NCBI GenBank assembly: GCA_017607445.1
Contig: JAEVHH010000011.1
Coordinates: 1 to 60,710, forward strand
Reading direction: 5' to 3'
DNA: 60,710 nucleotides
Source of the DNA: Histoplasma ohiense
Taxonomy: Eukaryota > Ascomycota > Eurotiomycetes > Onygenales > Ajellomycetaceae
Part shown: one piece after another, positions 36,271-47,259 of the stretch
How positions within the stretch are numbered: position 1 is the first letter of the stretch
Layout of the letters: every line of letters starts with the position of its first letter
The notes under the pieces: model-generated
Database searches by the model: none
What the model saw: the letters and a program-made list of their open reading frames with translations, nothing else
What the model was told of the DNA's origin: nothing
Program-made: the position numbers and the translations under genes

Positions 36271-36416
36271 TGTGGTAATTTCAGCTTATTATTCTTCCAT
36301 GGTATATGCCACCTTCTATTATTAAGGATGGCATACACTACTGCACTAGTTATTTTGTATAAGAAGAGCTGCAAAGCTTAGAAGCTTTGAACAGCTTAAG
36401 CAACCTTTGAACTACA
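36271..36416 (+). repeat. 3' LTR of family 3
   Basis: 146 bp. It differs from the 5' LTR at 12 positions, all transitions. Preceded by the purine tract GATAGAGGAGGA (36259-36270). Confidence 0.92.
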
Positions 36417-37045
36417 ATAGTGAAGACTCTGTCTGACTCCATTTCAACATCATTTGTATCTATAACAAACCTCAGAAACAAGATCTTGTCCACTTCAAAT
36501 TCACATTTAGAGAGTTTTGCAAATAGATTCACACACTTGAGATGTTTCAGCATCTTAGTAACATGCACTTTATGTTTCTGCTTTGAATTGAAGAATATGA
36601 GAATGTCGTCCAAATAGACAACACAACATATATTCAACAAATCAGACAAAACATTGTTAATGTATGCTTGAAATATTGCTGAAGTATTAGCTAGTTCAAA
36701 TGATATAACTATATATTCAAAATGTTCATATCTTGTTCTAAAGACTGTCTTCCAATGATCTTTTGCTGCTATAAGTATGCAGTGATAGACATCTCAAAGG
36801 TTCAGCTTAGTGAATATCTTGACTTTTGAAAGCCTGTCAAGTAATTCACTTATTAGAGATAGAGGATATTGATTCTTGATGATGATTCAATTTAATCTTT
36901 GATAGTCTACACAAAGACAGAGTTCATTATCTTTTTTGAGAATAAAGAAAATTGATGCATCAGCTGAGCTACTGAACAGTTGTATTCACTCTTTATCTAA
37001 TACATTTTTTAAATATTCTCTTAGAGCAGCTAACTCAGTTTCAGA
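36417..37045 (-). pseudogene. pol: RT 5' part of family 2
   Basis: Minus-strand RT start and palm: L-R-E-Y-L-K-N near 37020, a D-A-S-I-F-F-I-L-K-K segment near 36940 and the intact catalytic box V-Y-L-D-D near 36615-36601 (plus-strand ATCGTCCAAATA-like complement). The frame ends at the family 3 insertion and resumes at 27962. Confidence 0.85.
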
Positions 37046-37198
37046 CATTCTTACAACTACTCACAAACATAGAAGTACATTTGAATTTTTCTATTTTCTA
37101 ACTGTTTTTCATATAATTTTAACCCTTCAACCCATTCAACATCATCACACACCCTCTGCGATTACTCTATGTGTGTGTACTGCACAGGTTGAGTGGTC

Positions 37199-38760
37199 AT
37201 GGAGCCCTCAATGCCCTCCCATCCACTCAAGGACATTGACACAGCCTACATCAGATCACTGAAGCTGAAGTCACTGATCAATTTTGTTACTGAAAAGACT
37301 GACAAGAGACAGAGAAAGACTGTTACAATGTCTTCTTCAGTTCTCAAAAAAGTCAGTGACAGCATCCCCACAGCCATCTCTCAGTTACAGAAGCAGTTTG
37401 AGAAGGCTCAACAGCAACAGAATCTGCAGCAGAAGACTCTCATCAGATTGACAAAGACTCTGAACAGCTGAATTGAGAAGAAGAAACAGTCAGTCAGTCA
37501 GAACTTTGTCTGAACCTTCTGTGAAAGATTCATTGCATATATGACAGTAGATCTGAGCACAGCATCAACTCTGAGAGAGAGTGCTGTCTCAGACACTTAC
37601 CCACAGTCAAATTCAGCAAAGACAACTGTGAGAAAACTGACTATCTGAATGAGCATTGTGCAGAAGAAGAAAAATTCTGTTCTCTCTGAAGCTATCTCTG
37701 TCAAGACTGCAGCTTTCTCAGCTGACAGAGCTAGTGGAGCCAGCCTGCAGCTCAAGAACACCAGTCAATCAAGAAGCTCCACAGAAAACACAAAACAGCA
37801 GAAAAACTCACAAGTTTTCATCATTCTTCAGTCAGAGAAACAGATTGCTCAGCTGCAGTCATATACTGTGCAGCAGATGATCATTGCAAATATTCAGAGA
37901 ATGAGAAATGTGGCTAATATGCTGAAGATAAAGCTCATCAGAACAGATTGAGTAATCACATTAAGCAACAGAGATATATACAATGCTCTGACCACTGAGA
38001 AGACAGTGACTACTCTCTGTGAAGTTCTTGACATCATGAAGATTCAGCTGCCAGAGCAGTGGTACAATTATGCTGTTTCAGAAGTCTCAGAATTTGTCCA
38101 GAACTGAGAAGAGACAAGAATCTCCACAGATAAGATAATTGAGAAAGAGATTCTGATTCAGACAAAGATAAAACCAGTGAACTGTCAACTCTTATGACAT
38201 GAAATGAATCTTAAGACAGAGAAGATTACATGAATTGTCTTCTTTCTCATCTCAGTGAAAGACTTCTCACTCTTCAATGCCAGTGAAAGAGTCAGACTCA
38301 TTGAGAAAAGATCACTGACAGTAAGACATGACTCAGAATGTCAGAGATACTGTCATTCATCAAAGTATGTGCAACTGATGAGATGCTCCAACTGCAGTGA
38401 GCTCACAAACCAGCACAAGAGATCAACAGATGTGGAATGCAAGAGAGCATCATAATGTATCAACTGCTGTCAACTTTATTCAGCTGAGCATCAGCACTGC
38501 TCTGTCACATCCAGATATGTGAACAGCATTCTCAGACATCTAACTCAAAAGAAGCTAGCAGCTGTCCATCATCTTGACAACAGATGCTACAGAGATGCTC
38601 AGAAGCAGCAATCACTGTCAGCACAGTCAGCATCAATGATTGCAGTGATGATATCTACATCATTCACTCAATCAACTCAGTCAACACAGCTCACTGAACT
38701 AGCATCTCACAAGCAGATGACTACTCAGAGCTTCATCAGTAAAGAGAATATTATCTGACA
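37199..38760 (+). pseudogene. ORF1 (gag-like) of Tad1-like LINE
   Basis: The probable start ATG is at 37199 (M-E-P-S-M-P-S-H). A Gln-rich coiled-coil-like segment (37340-37470) is followed by a Ser/Lys-rich linker, then a domain near 37960-38290. A Cys-rich region at about 38335-38520 carries C-S-N-C and C-I-N-C-C knuckle-like pairs with following His/Cys. Stops are almost all TGA, placed where Trp or Arg is plausible (Q-N-x-E-E, T-x-I-V-F-F). It would bind LINE RNA. Confidence 0.75.
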
Positions 38761-38884
38761 GATGATCTGCATCAGACAACACTCAGTTCACACAGCAGAG
38801 CAGCAGTATAATCAAACAGTCAAAAAGCAGTCTAGTCTCAGCATGCAGACAACAGATCTGAAATTCTTCAATCTCATCTCATAA

Positions 38885-41800
38885 ATGAACTTTGACAGCA
38901 GCTCATTAAGTGACTTCTTATACTAGAACATCAACATCAGCAATATGACTGACACTGCAGAAACAACCAGCAGAAAAATCACTCTCTGCAGATTTTTTGA
39001 GCAAATACAGTCAGAGCAGTTCTTTGTCACATAGCAGCTCTGCAGCTTGCTTTCAAGCAGAGCTGTAAAGTGATCTGTATACAGAAGCCTTACACATACT
39101 CTGATATCAAGACTTCTAATCACTTAGCATATGAGTGCTTTGCACTCATAGACTGCTGAGATGACACTAATCTGAAGCAGCAAGAGAAGAAGAGGTCTCA
39201 GATCATAACATATATATACAAAAGTTCAAAGATAAGAGCACAGCAACACTGATCTGTGCAAAACAGAGATCTACTGTGAATCAGTGTCAATGACTGCCAC
39301 ATTCTCAATGTGTACAGACAGTCTGAGACAGACACAGTTATGAACTATCTGATCAATTTGAGCTCATCAACTCACTGTCTAGTAGATGAAGATTTCAATG
39401 TATGATATGATGTCTTTGAATCAGAGACAGTGAATCTGCACTGAGAAGAGAAGCTTGTTCAGTGAATCAGTGAACACAGAATGAACTTTGTGAAAGAGAT
39501 AGATATTTCAATCTATACAGCAGATCATGTGATTGATCTCATCTTCTTCAATATAGTCTTTGCTTTCACTTCAGTGCATCAAGATTTACACTGCAGCTCA
39601 GATCATCAGTCTATAATTACTATACTGTCAACAACACTTCAGACACAACAGAGCAGAGCTCAGATTAAAATCACAGACTTTCAGCTAAAGTTTTTTGCAG
39701 ATCTTATCAGAGATCTCATAATGAATATATCTTACTCAGATAGAGTTGAGAATGTGGCACAGCTTGATGATCTGATTCAATGCTTCACTCAGAATCTTCT
39801 GACTGCAGCTCAGACAGTCAGTAAGTCAGTGCAACAAGAACAGACTACAGCTCTCTGATGAACAGCAGACTGCTGAAGAGCACATTGAAAGCTCATCACT
39901 CATCAGACAGAGACTGCAAAGCACTGGTTCAAGAACACAGTATGCAAGGCCAAGTATGTATACTGAAGACAGATGATCAATAAGATCAGAGATGACAGAG
40001 ATCTGTATCAGATGATAGCATGATATAGACTGAAACTCAATTTCAGAACATTCTCTCTGATGATTGAGAATCAGATTATAGAAGAGACAGCTGTCAAAGT
40101 TGAAACACTTTAACAAGTCATTCTGAAGCAATACAACTCAGCTGATGATCTGAAATACAACTCATTGAATGATGAGCACTGAAACAGCATGAAAAACCTG
40201 CTCTGAGATCTCTGAGTTGAGATGAAGAAGATAGAGCACAACATCATTGAAGTACAAAGTATCTCTTCAGACACAGATAAAATCACAGTGCAGCTGCTCA
40301 AAATATACTAACAGTATATATCTCTCTTTGTACAGCAGCTATACAACTGCTGTCTTCAGCTCTGTCACTTCCCACAAATCTGAAAACTGACAGAGATGAC
40401 AATGATATTCAAAATAGATAAGAGAGACAGAAGCTCAGTCTGCTTCTGAAGACTCATTACTCTTCTCTCAGTAATCTTCAAGAGGCTGAAACACATTGTT
40501 GCAAGATGACTGATGTAGACAGCACTCATTCATGATGTAGTCAGCTCACAGTATGAAGAGATACTACTCAGACAATTGACAATGAATCTGATAGCTGCTT
40601 TCACTCATAAGATAGAGACAGTCTTCACACAAAACAAGAAGATATTCATAATCACAATGAATGTGCAGAGTGTCTTTGATGCTGTGCTGCACAGACAGCT
40701 GCTTCAGCAGATGACACAACAGAGATAACTGTGTGAGCTGCTACAACTCATTGACAGCTTTCTCATCAAACACAGAGCTCAGATTCAGCTGAAGAGAATC
40801 ATCACAGCAGTACATCAGATGCAATATAGCACAACACAGAGATTTTCTCTGTCATCAATACTGTTTCTTCTGTATCTGACAGAGCTGCTGTGGCAGAATC
40901 TGAAATTGCATTTTGACTATGCAGATGATCTGAATACTTGACAGGCTATGCACTCACTTGACAGCAATGCTATTCTTCTCAGCCATGATATACAGAGTAT
41001 TCTGAGATGAAGAAAGACAAACAAGATGATCTTCACATCAGAGAAACTTGAGATAATTCATCTCATAAAAAAGTGATATAATGAAACATCATCAGTGATT
41101 GTGTCAGAGAATCTGATCATACACTCTGTCACTGTCTCAGCTGAACAGAAGTCAGTATTTCATTGACTGAGTATACACTTTGACAGAAGACTCATCTGAA
41201 GATCATATATCTCTGCTCAGACAAAGAAAACAAGAGCTGTGGCTCAGCACATTCAAAGTTTAGAGAAGATCAGAAATGAGCTCTTAGCAGATGCTTTGTG
41301 AAAGATGATCACTATCTGTGTGATTCCCTCACTGCTCTATAGCACAGAGGTCTGATACAGTGGTCACACACAGTCAGCAAGATATACAGACAGAAGTGAG
41401 AAGATCAGCTCTCATCTGAAATAGTATATGAGAACAGTTGAGAAGATGCTTATTATAATAGTCAGAGAAGTTCTTTCAGTTTTTCATACAATACTCATCA
41501 CAACTCTATATCAGAATGCTGAACTTTCATCAGCAATGATAGCTCTGAAGAAGATCAAAATGCATTTTGCAACAAAGCTTCAGATGATGAATGAGAGACA
41601 TCCACTGACTTCACAAATAGCTTCTTCAATGATCACATATGAAAGAGAGGCTGGAATCTGACAGTATCTGAAGATCAAGATTCAGAGGTTGAAAGTGTTG
41701 CTGTCTGCAGTCAATAAATCCACACTTGCCATCTCACACTACTCAGAGAAATGCAGAACAGATTCCACAGAGAGTGTAGATAAAAAGAATGCTGCTCAGA

Positions 41801-42750
41801 TATTCAAGAAATAATGAGAAAGTCAATCTTCAACAGATTTATATGTTTTCTCAGATGAATCAGAACAGATTCTTGACAACAGCAGACAGATGAACTATAG
41901 CTTCATAGTCTATCAGAGAAACAGAGAGCTGATCAGCTTCTCAGCTGCACTGAGCTCTATATCATATATCTTCAACACTAAGACAGTTGATGTCTGCTGT
42001 GTGTTAGAGTGTGTGGTGAAGCTTCTACTCTGTGTCATAGATGACAGTATCAGTTTTTGAATCTGACTCTGTCTTGACAACATCTCAGTCATCTGAGACA
42101 TACAGAACAGTGTGACAGTCTTCTTGAACTGAGTTTACAGTCACTGTCACAAGCTCCTCAGACAATATAATATAAGTCTGAAATGAGCCTCTGAGCATAT
42201 GAGAATAGAGAGCAATGAGAAAGCAGACTGTCTGACTAAATGAGTGATTTCATCTACTGCAGTCTCAGTCTATGAACTTGAGATCATACCCACAGTCAGT
42301 GGAATCCACACAGTGATCAAGCAGCTCAGTCAAGAGACAGAGTGAGAGTGATGAAGCAGAGTCTGTGAAAAACTCTCTGACTGATATCAGAGCTGAAGAT
42401 TCAGCAGACTGACTGTGGAATATCAAGTAAAGATCTCTTCAGAGCTCAGTATATCACAGTATGCTCTTCACTACTGACTTGCACTCTGCTTCTCTTATAG
42501 AAACTTCTTCTGATATCATAGATGCTTTCAGCATGCAGATGTGAGACTCATCTGTATCTGTAAACACAATAAGAGCTCAGAATATTTGATGCTTTATTGA
42601 CACTTACAGAGACACTTCTCTCACTGATTCAAGAGATCAGCAGCACAGCCACACAACTGAGTGACAGCTGTTGTCTATCTAGAGTCTCTGATCTCTACAG
42701 ACTTTGTAGAACTGCTTGACCACATACAGTTCTACACATAATACTGCATG
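38885..42750 (+). pseudogene. ORF2 of Tad1-like LINE (endonuclease, RT, RNase H)
   Basis: The endonuclease region (about 38900-39640) shows D-E-D-F-N near 39383-39400 and S-D-H at 39598-39606, matching the conserved GDFN and SDH positions of AP-like endonucleases. The RT has a palm motif F-D-Y-A-D-D with YADD at 40918-40929 and intact aspartates. RNase H at about 41838-42245 shows F-S-D-E-S, L-D-N-I-S and N-E-K-A-D. A Cys/His C-terminus follows to about 42750. TGA interrupts at many Trp/Arg sites. Open pieces such as 39481-39858 and 41428-41661 are remnants of this one frame. Confidence 0.85.
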
Positions 42751-42799
42751 AGATAATGCAGTCATTTGAGCACACACCATCTGACAGCCCCCCACAGCA

Positions 42800-43040
42800 G
42801 TTCCAAGCCTATACAGACAGTACAGATAGCACAACATCCAGTACAACTGATTTGATCAATACAATAGATTCAATCAATGCAATTGATACAAACAGTACAA
42901 TTGATTCAATTGATACAATCAGCTCAATCAGTTCAATTGATACAAATGATACAATCAGTTCAACCAGTTCAATCAGTACAAACAGTACAATTGATACAAT
43001 CAATTCAATCAATTCAATCAGTTCAACTGATGCAAATGGT
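42800..43040 (+). repeat. Imperfect short tandem repeat at the LINE 3' end
   Basis: Degenerate 6/9-bp periodic sequence built from TCAATTGATACAATCAGT-like units. It gives a Ser/Ile/Thr/Asp/Asn-repeat peptide in one frame and a Val/Leu/Ile/Ser one on the other strand. I treat it as a repeat in the 3' region rather than a gene. Confidence 0.7.
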
Positions 43041-43630
43041 TAAATCAGTATGATGGGCTCATTTGTTTCAACTAGCTGTGGTGTAATCAGTACAGTCTGT
43101 ATGCTGATTCAGTTGATATGCTCTTGACTGCAGATATACACTCTTCTTCTCTCTTCTCACTGCTCTCTCTGTCTTTTTTCATTTCTTTTCTTTTATGATC
43201 TTCTTCAGTGCTCTCTTCTCTCTCTTCTCTCAGATTTGTGCTGGATCATATGACTGTAAGATGTCACAGAGAACACAGTCTTTTCTTCACTCTTTTCTTT
43301 ATTTTTCTTTTCAAAACACTCATTTTTTCTCTTTTCTTTTATCTATCTCATCTGTTTTTTCTCTGCTGTTAGAAGTATAGACAGTTCTTAGATCAACTGA
43401 GAAAGTTATCTCTTTTCATTCACTGTAAAGCCTTTCAGACACAGCAGCAGTGGTTTCTCTCAGGAACCACACTATAGCTCCACCATGAATGGCCATATAT
43501 CAGATCAGAAGTGAATGTACAGCTCAGTAAAATTCTTTTCAATGAGCTGAATCTTCTCAAGAGTTGTCATCTGAATTCTGTTTTCTTTCTCTCTGTGTAT
43601 ATAGAAATCTCTTCAGTGTAGCACATCTCC

Positions 43631-43714
43631 ATGCCCTTCGGAAGGCTTCTGAAACACGGGCGCTGCCCGTGTTTTCTCCGGAACGTTAAACCAATACAAA
43701 CAAACAAACAAACA
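43631..43714 (+). other. CpG-rich hairpin end and (CAAA)n tail of the LINE
   Basis: Just before the tail lies a stem-loop with arms AAACACGGGC and GCCCGTGTTT (about 43652-43674), preceded by a small CCTTCGGAAGG hairpin. CpGs are intact here although the LINE body has lost nearly all of its CpG. This is a likely recognition structure for the LINE reverse transcriptase. Confidence 0.7.
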
Positions 43715-45782
43715 AACTCAGTTTCAGAGAGATTGTATATCAGTATAAATGAAGATTGTATATCAGACTTGAGATCTATACAGTGTTCTGTTTCTTCTGA
43801 CCTTTTTGCACTTATAGCAGCTTCTTCTGAGAAGATATGTGTGTATAGCATGATATAATCAGATAGATCAGTCAGCAAGTTCAAATATGCAGCTGAGAAT
43901 ATATATGAAGCATGCTTTGAGTCTTTTGAATGTTCTGTAGATAATACTACAAGCATTTCTACTCTGACTTCTGTGAGAACTTCAGCTAAAACATCTTGTT
44001 CAGAAATAATTTGAGACTATTGTTCATCTTCAGAGCTTCTAAAGAAGAATTGTTCATCTGATCAATCTATAAAAGAATTTGTTTGTCTTAATCAAGAAAA
44101 TTCTAATACAAGATTGTAGTTCTTCATCTTCATTGCATGAAAGAAATGAGATGTCTGCTGTGCATTATCTTTGTGATCAGTGAAAGTAGTTGCAATGTTA
44201 TACTCTTCAAAGAAGCACATTATACATTCATCAATCAACTTGATCATTTTGATTTTGCAGTGAGCAGCTTCTAGATTGTGATTCTTTGTTCAAAATTCAT
44301 CAACACAGTTCACTTCTGATTCAGAGTCTACTAGTGCAAGCACTTTTTGCAGATTCTTAGATGTAGTAAGTTCCACTGTGACAGTGAAGTTTAAGATGTT
44401 TTTGCATTGACTTTTCATGCTTATGACTGCTATTGTGAGCTGAATGATATATCTTAAGTGTTTTTTAAGTCCTTCAAGTTCTTTATGTCTTTTGTATCAA
44501 GTTTCAAGTCAGACTTGGTGTTTTTAGATTCATCTTTGAATCATTTGAAACACAAATCAATGATATGTTCTGATTGCTTGCAATAACAGCAATATTTCAA
44601 TCAGATGAAGTCATCAGACTTTGTAGTATCATTTCATCTGTGTTTGCTTTGTGATCTATTATCAGTATTATTTCTGTTGTTAAAGCTTTGAGTGGAGTTT
44701 TTGAAATTTGACTTCTCTTTAAACTTCTTCTGTCTCTCTGACAGATTCAATTCTGTCATTGCAAGTTTATGTAGAGTGGTATCATAGCTTAACTCTTCCA
44801 ATTTGATTGCATATTTGTTGAATTCTCAGTGAATGGAAGATAAAACTTTCATATAGAGGTGTGATTTCCAATGATATTCACTATAAGAATGCTGCAGACA
44901 CTTTTCAATTGATTGTAAATGTGAAGTAAATTGTTGAACTGTCTGATCTTCTTGTTGCTCTGTTTTTCAGTACTGTCTATTGACATCTCAGAAACTTTTA
45001 TCTGAATTGATGACTTGACATTGCATTCAACTAACAAATTCTTCTCATGATGGCAAAGTCTGTATATTATATGTATGTTGATATCAACATTGTTGCATCT
45101 TGACATTGAAATGAGTAATGGCTTCAATGATCTTTCGATGGTTGTGTTTGTTGTAGTAATCAAGATCACTGACATGGAAAGTGATAGCAGCTGTAACAAA
45201 GTTTTCAAATTCTTTCATATTTTGATCTTGAAACTTTTCCACATCTCTTCAAGAAGAGTGACCACTCATATTGAAATCTCAAAGTTCTAATTGTCAAAGT
45301 GGTACTCAACTACATCTCTCACTGACAGTAGTCACAGCACTTTCCACTAAGATATTGAGTGCTTGTGTGGCTTTCAGTGGCCTGAGAATATTTGTGATGT
45401 TATTGTGGTTATCATTCATGCTAGTTGCATCTCTATCATGGTTTGGATGCACTTCTAGTGTATTTTGAGTGACTGAAATTGTTTCATTCAATTCTTGCAG
45501 TAAAGTGTTGCATCAGTGTTGAAGTTCTTGCAGTTCTTTCTTGATCTGTAATTTTTTGATTCTTCTGATCACAGCTATTTTCTTGATCTCAATTGTGCTG
45601 AGATCTTCAGAAAAGATATCCTCTTCTGAACTATACTCAGAGTCTGATTTTATAGAGAAAGATGATGCTTGTTGTGCACTTTCAGTGACAGAAGTGTGCA
45701 TTTCACAGTTTTCTTCCATGATGTTTGTTGCTTTGAGTTCAGTGGTAGCATGAGTACAGTGGATGCTGCAGATAGAGGCCAT
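43715..45782 (-). pseudogene. gag: gag-protease of family 2 (complete element)
   Basis: Starts with MASICSIHCTH at 45782. An 89-codon open N-terminus carries acidic Ser/Glu clusters and ends in a basic Leu-rich helix. The CCHC knuckle (CCYCKQSEHIIDLC) is at 44550-44591. The protease/linker region precedes the RT start, which is cut by the LINE at 43715. The I-Y-N-L-S-E-T-E run is readable at about 43715-43740. Confidence 0.8.
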
Positions 45783-45829
45783 GACTATTACTCAATAAAC
45801 TGTCTCTCAAAGATTGAGTGATTAGAAAC

Positions 45830-46095
45830 TGTGAGGTGTAGTGACAGTGTGAAGAGTAACAGTAGAAGATAGTTTATAGTGTAGTGAAGATAATAGTAAT
45901 ATATTGTAGAGTAATGTAGTGTAGTAGCATAACATAGTGTAGCTAATTGCTAAGGAAGAAAAGAAAGAGAAAGAAGATGTGCGAAATACATACATCAATA
46001 TATATATACATATAGAAATAGCGGTAGCGAGAGTATAATGGAAAGAGGTAAGAATAAGCGAAGATAATAAGAAAATAATAAACGAGTGCATTACA
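45830..46095 (-). repeat. 5' LTR of family 2
   Basis: 266 bp, same limits as the copy at 23476. It retains a few more CpGs (GCGGTAGCGAGAG) than the other two copies. Confidence 0.9.
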
Positions 46096-46184
46096 GCAAC
46101 ACTGCAAATAGTGTCTGTGAGAGAATCAAATATCTACAAGTATTTCTTTTCTTTTACTATTATTACATGTTTGTAGATATCAGA

Positions 46185-47230
46185 ATGAACTATAAACAAT
46201 TCTACAAACACCCACTGCATCTGAATGCAGTGGATGACAACTTAGATCTACAAAGTATTCTTCAGCAGCAAGTGCTACAGATGACTGAATTGCAACAACA
46301 ACTTGCTGAAATGAGCACTTTCACATTTACTGATTCTTCTACATCTGCATCTCATGAAAAGCTTTCAAGAGAGAAGCTCTCAATTTTTGACAAATATGAA
46401 AAAGATCTAGTGCTCTATCTCATGTGGAAGTCAAAAGTGAATGTTAAATTGAACATTGACAGATGAGCAATAGACTCACTATTCAATCAAGTGTGGTATA
46501 TTCATAGCAGATTGAATGGTGATGTGTTAGTGAAATTTCAACTTTGAATGAATCATTGTCAGAATAATCAGTGTATGTCAGAGCTAGTCTTTCAACAACT
46601 CAACTCTCTCTTTCTCAATTCTACACTTCAAGTCAAAATATTGAACTGACTTAATCAGACTCATCAGATGAATGTTGTGTTGACAATTTATCTTTCTGAA
46701 TTCAATCACAAGCTTCTAGAAGCAGATGGGTAAGACTGAGATGACACTGTCAAAATCAATATATTGTTCAAGAACTTGAACTTTCAGTTGTATAATTAAA
46801 GTATAGAATATCTGAAGCTCTCAATATACAGCAAATTCTGCACTGATCTTCATCTATTGAACAACAATCTATCTCAGTTCCACACACTTCAAAATCACAG
46901 AGAATTTCATCAAACAAATGTATACACTCTGAATCACTCTGCAGCACTCTTCATCTCTGAATCAGAATCAATGAACTGAGTTTCATATGTAAACACAAGT
47001 TGTCTGAAGATTCTCAACATCTCAGAAAAGAATGCTGCTGACTGAATCATCAGAGAAGTCTGCATACACTGCAACAAATCAGAACACTTCACAAATCAAT
47101 GTTCAAATACAATCACTTCAAGTAAACCCCTCACACACATGAACACTGCATCACTTATGAACAGGCAAGAACAGGGAAAAGATGAGCTCTCACTCTAAAA
47201 TACAGACAAAAACTCAAGAAGCAGAAAGCT
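46185..47230 (+). pseudogene. gag: gag of family 1 copy A
   Basis: ATG at 46185 follows the leader. Open for 94 codons to the first TGA, with a Gln-rich N-terminus. A capsid-like region follows (V-W-Y-I-H-S-R-L near 46490, then F-Q-Q-L-N-S-L-F). The zinc knuckle CIHCNKSEHFTNQC at 47061-47102 is complete. Copy Z has the same gene with the last Cys changed to Tyr. Confidence 0.85.
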
Positions 47231-47259
47231 AGCTGAAGATTTGAGTAGAAGATACAAGC

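Larger units (their letters stand above)
27963..36416 (+). mobile_element. Ty3/gypsy family 3, complete, short LTRs
   Basis: 8454 bp with 146-bp LTRs, inserted in RT of family 2. The 4-bp duplication ATAG flanks it (27959-27962, 36417-36420), and the family 2 frame (V-E-M-E-S-D-R-V-F-T-I-V) continues across the junction. Gag and pol are on the plus strand. A 2.1-kb 3' segment reads on the minus strand. Many Trp codons are still TGG here, so it is the least decayed Ty3 copy and probably the youngest. Confidence 0.93.
37046..43714 (+). mobile_element. Full-length Tad1-like LINE (non-LTR retrotransposon)
   Basis: 6669-bp insertion in family 2, flanked by a perfect 14-bp duplication AACTCAGTTTCAGA (37032-37045, 43715-43728). 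It ends in a (CAAA)n tail. It has an ORF1 with Cys/His knuckles and an ORF2 with AP-like endonuclease, reverse transcriptase and RNase H, the domain order of Tad1-group LINEs in filamentous fungi. Confidence 0.9.
23476..46095 (-). mobile_element. Ty3 chromovirus family 2, complete, with nested elements
   Basis: Complete minus-strand element. The 5' LTR is 45830-46095 and the 3' LTR 23476-23741 (both 266 bp). An exact 5-bp duplication GCAAC (23471-23475, 46096-46100) interrupts the leader of copy A. Order along the minus strand: gag, protease, RT (split by a LINE at 37046-43714 and by a family 3 element at 27963-36416), RNase H, integrase, chromodomain, then 1.6 kb holding an opposite-strand gene, then the LTR. 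Confidence 0.92.
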
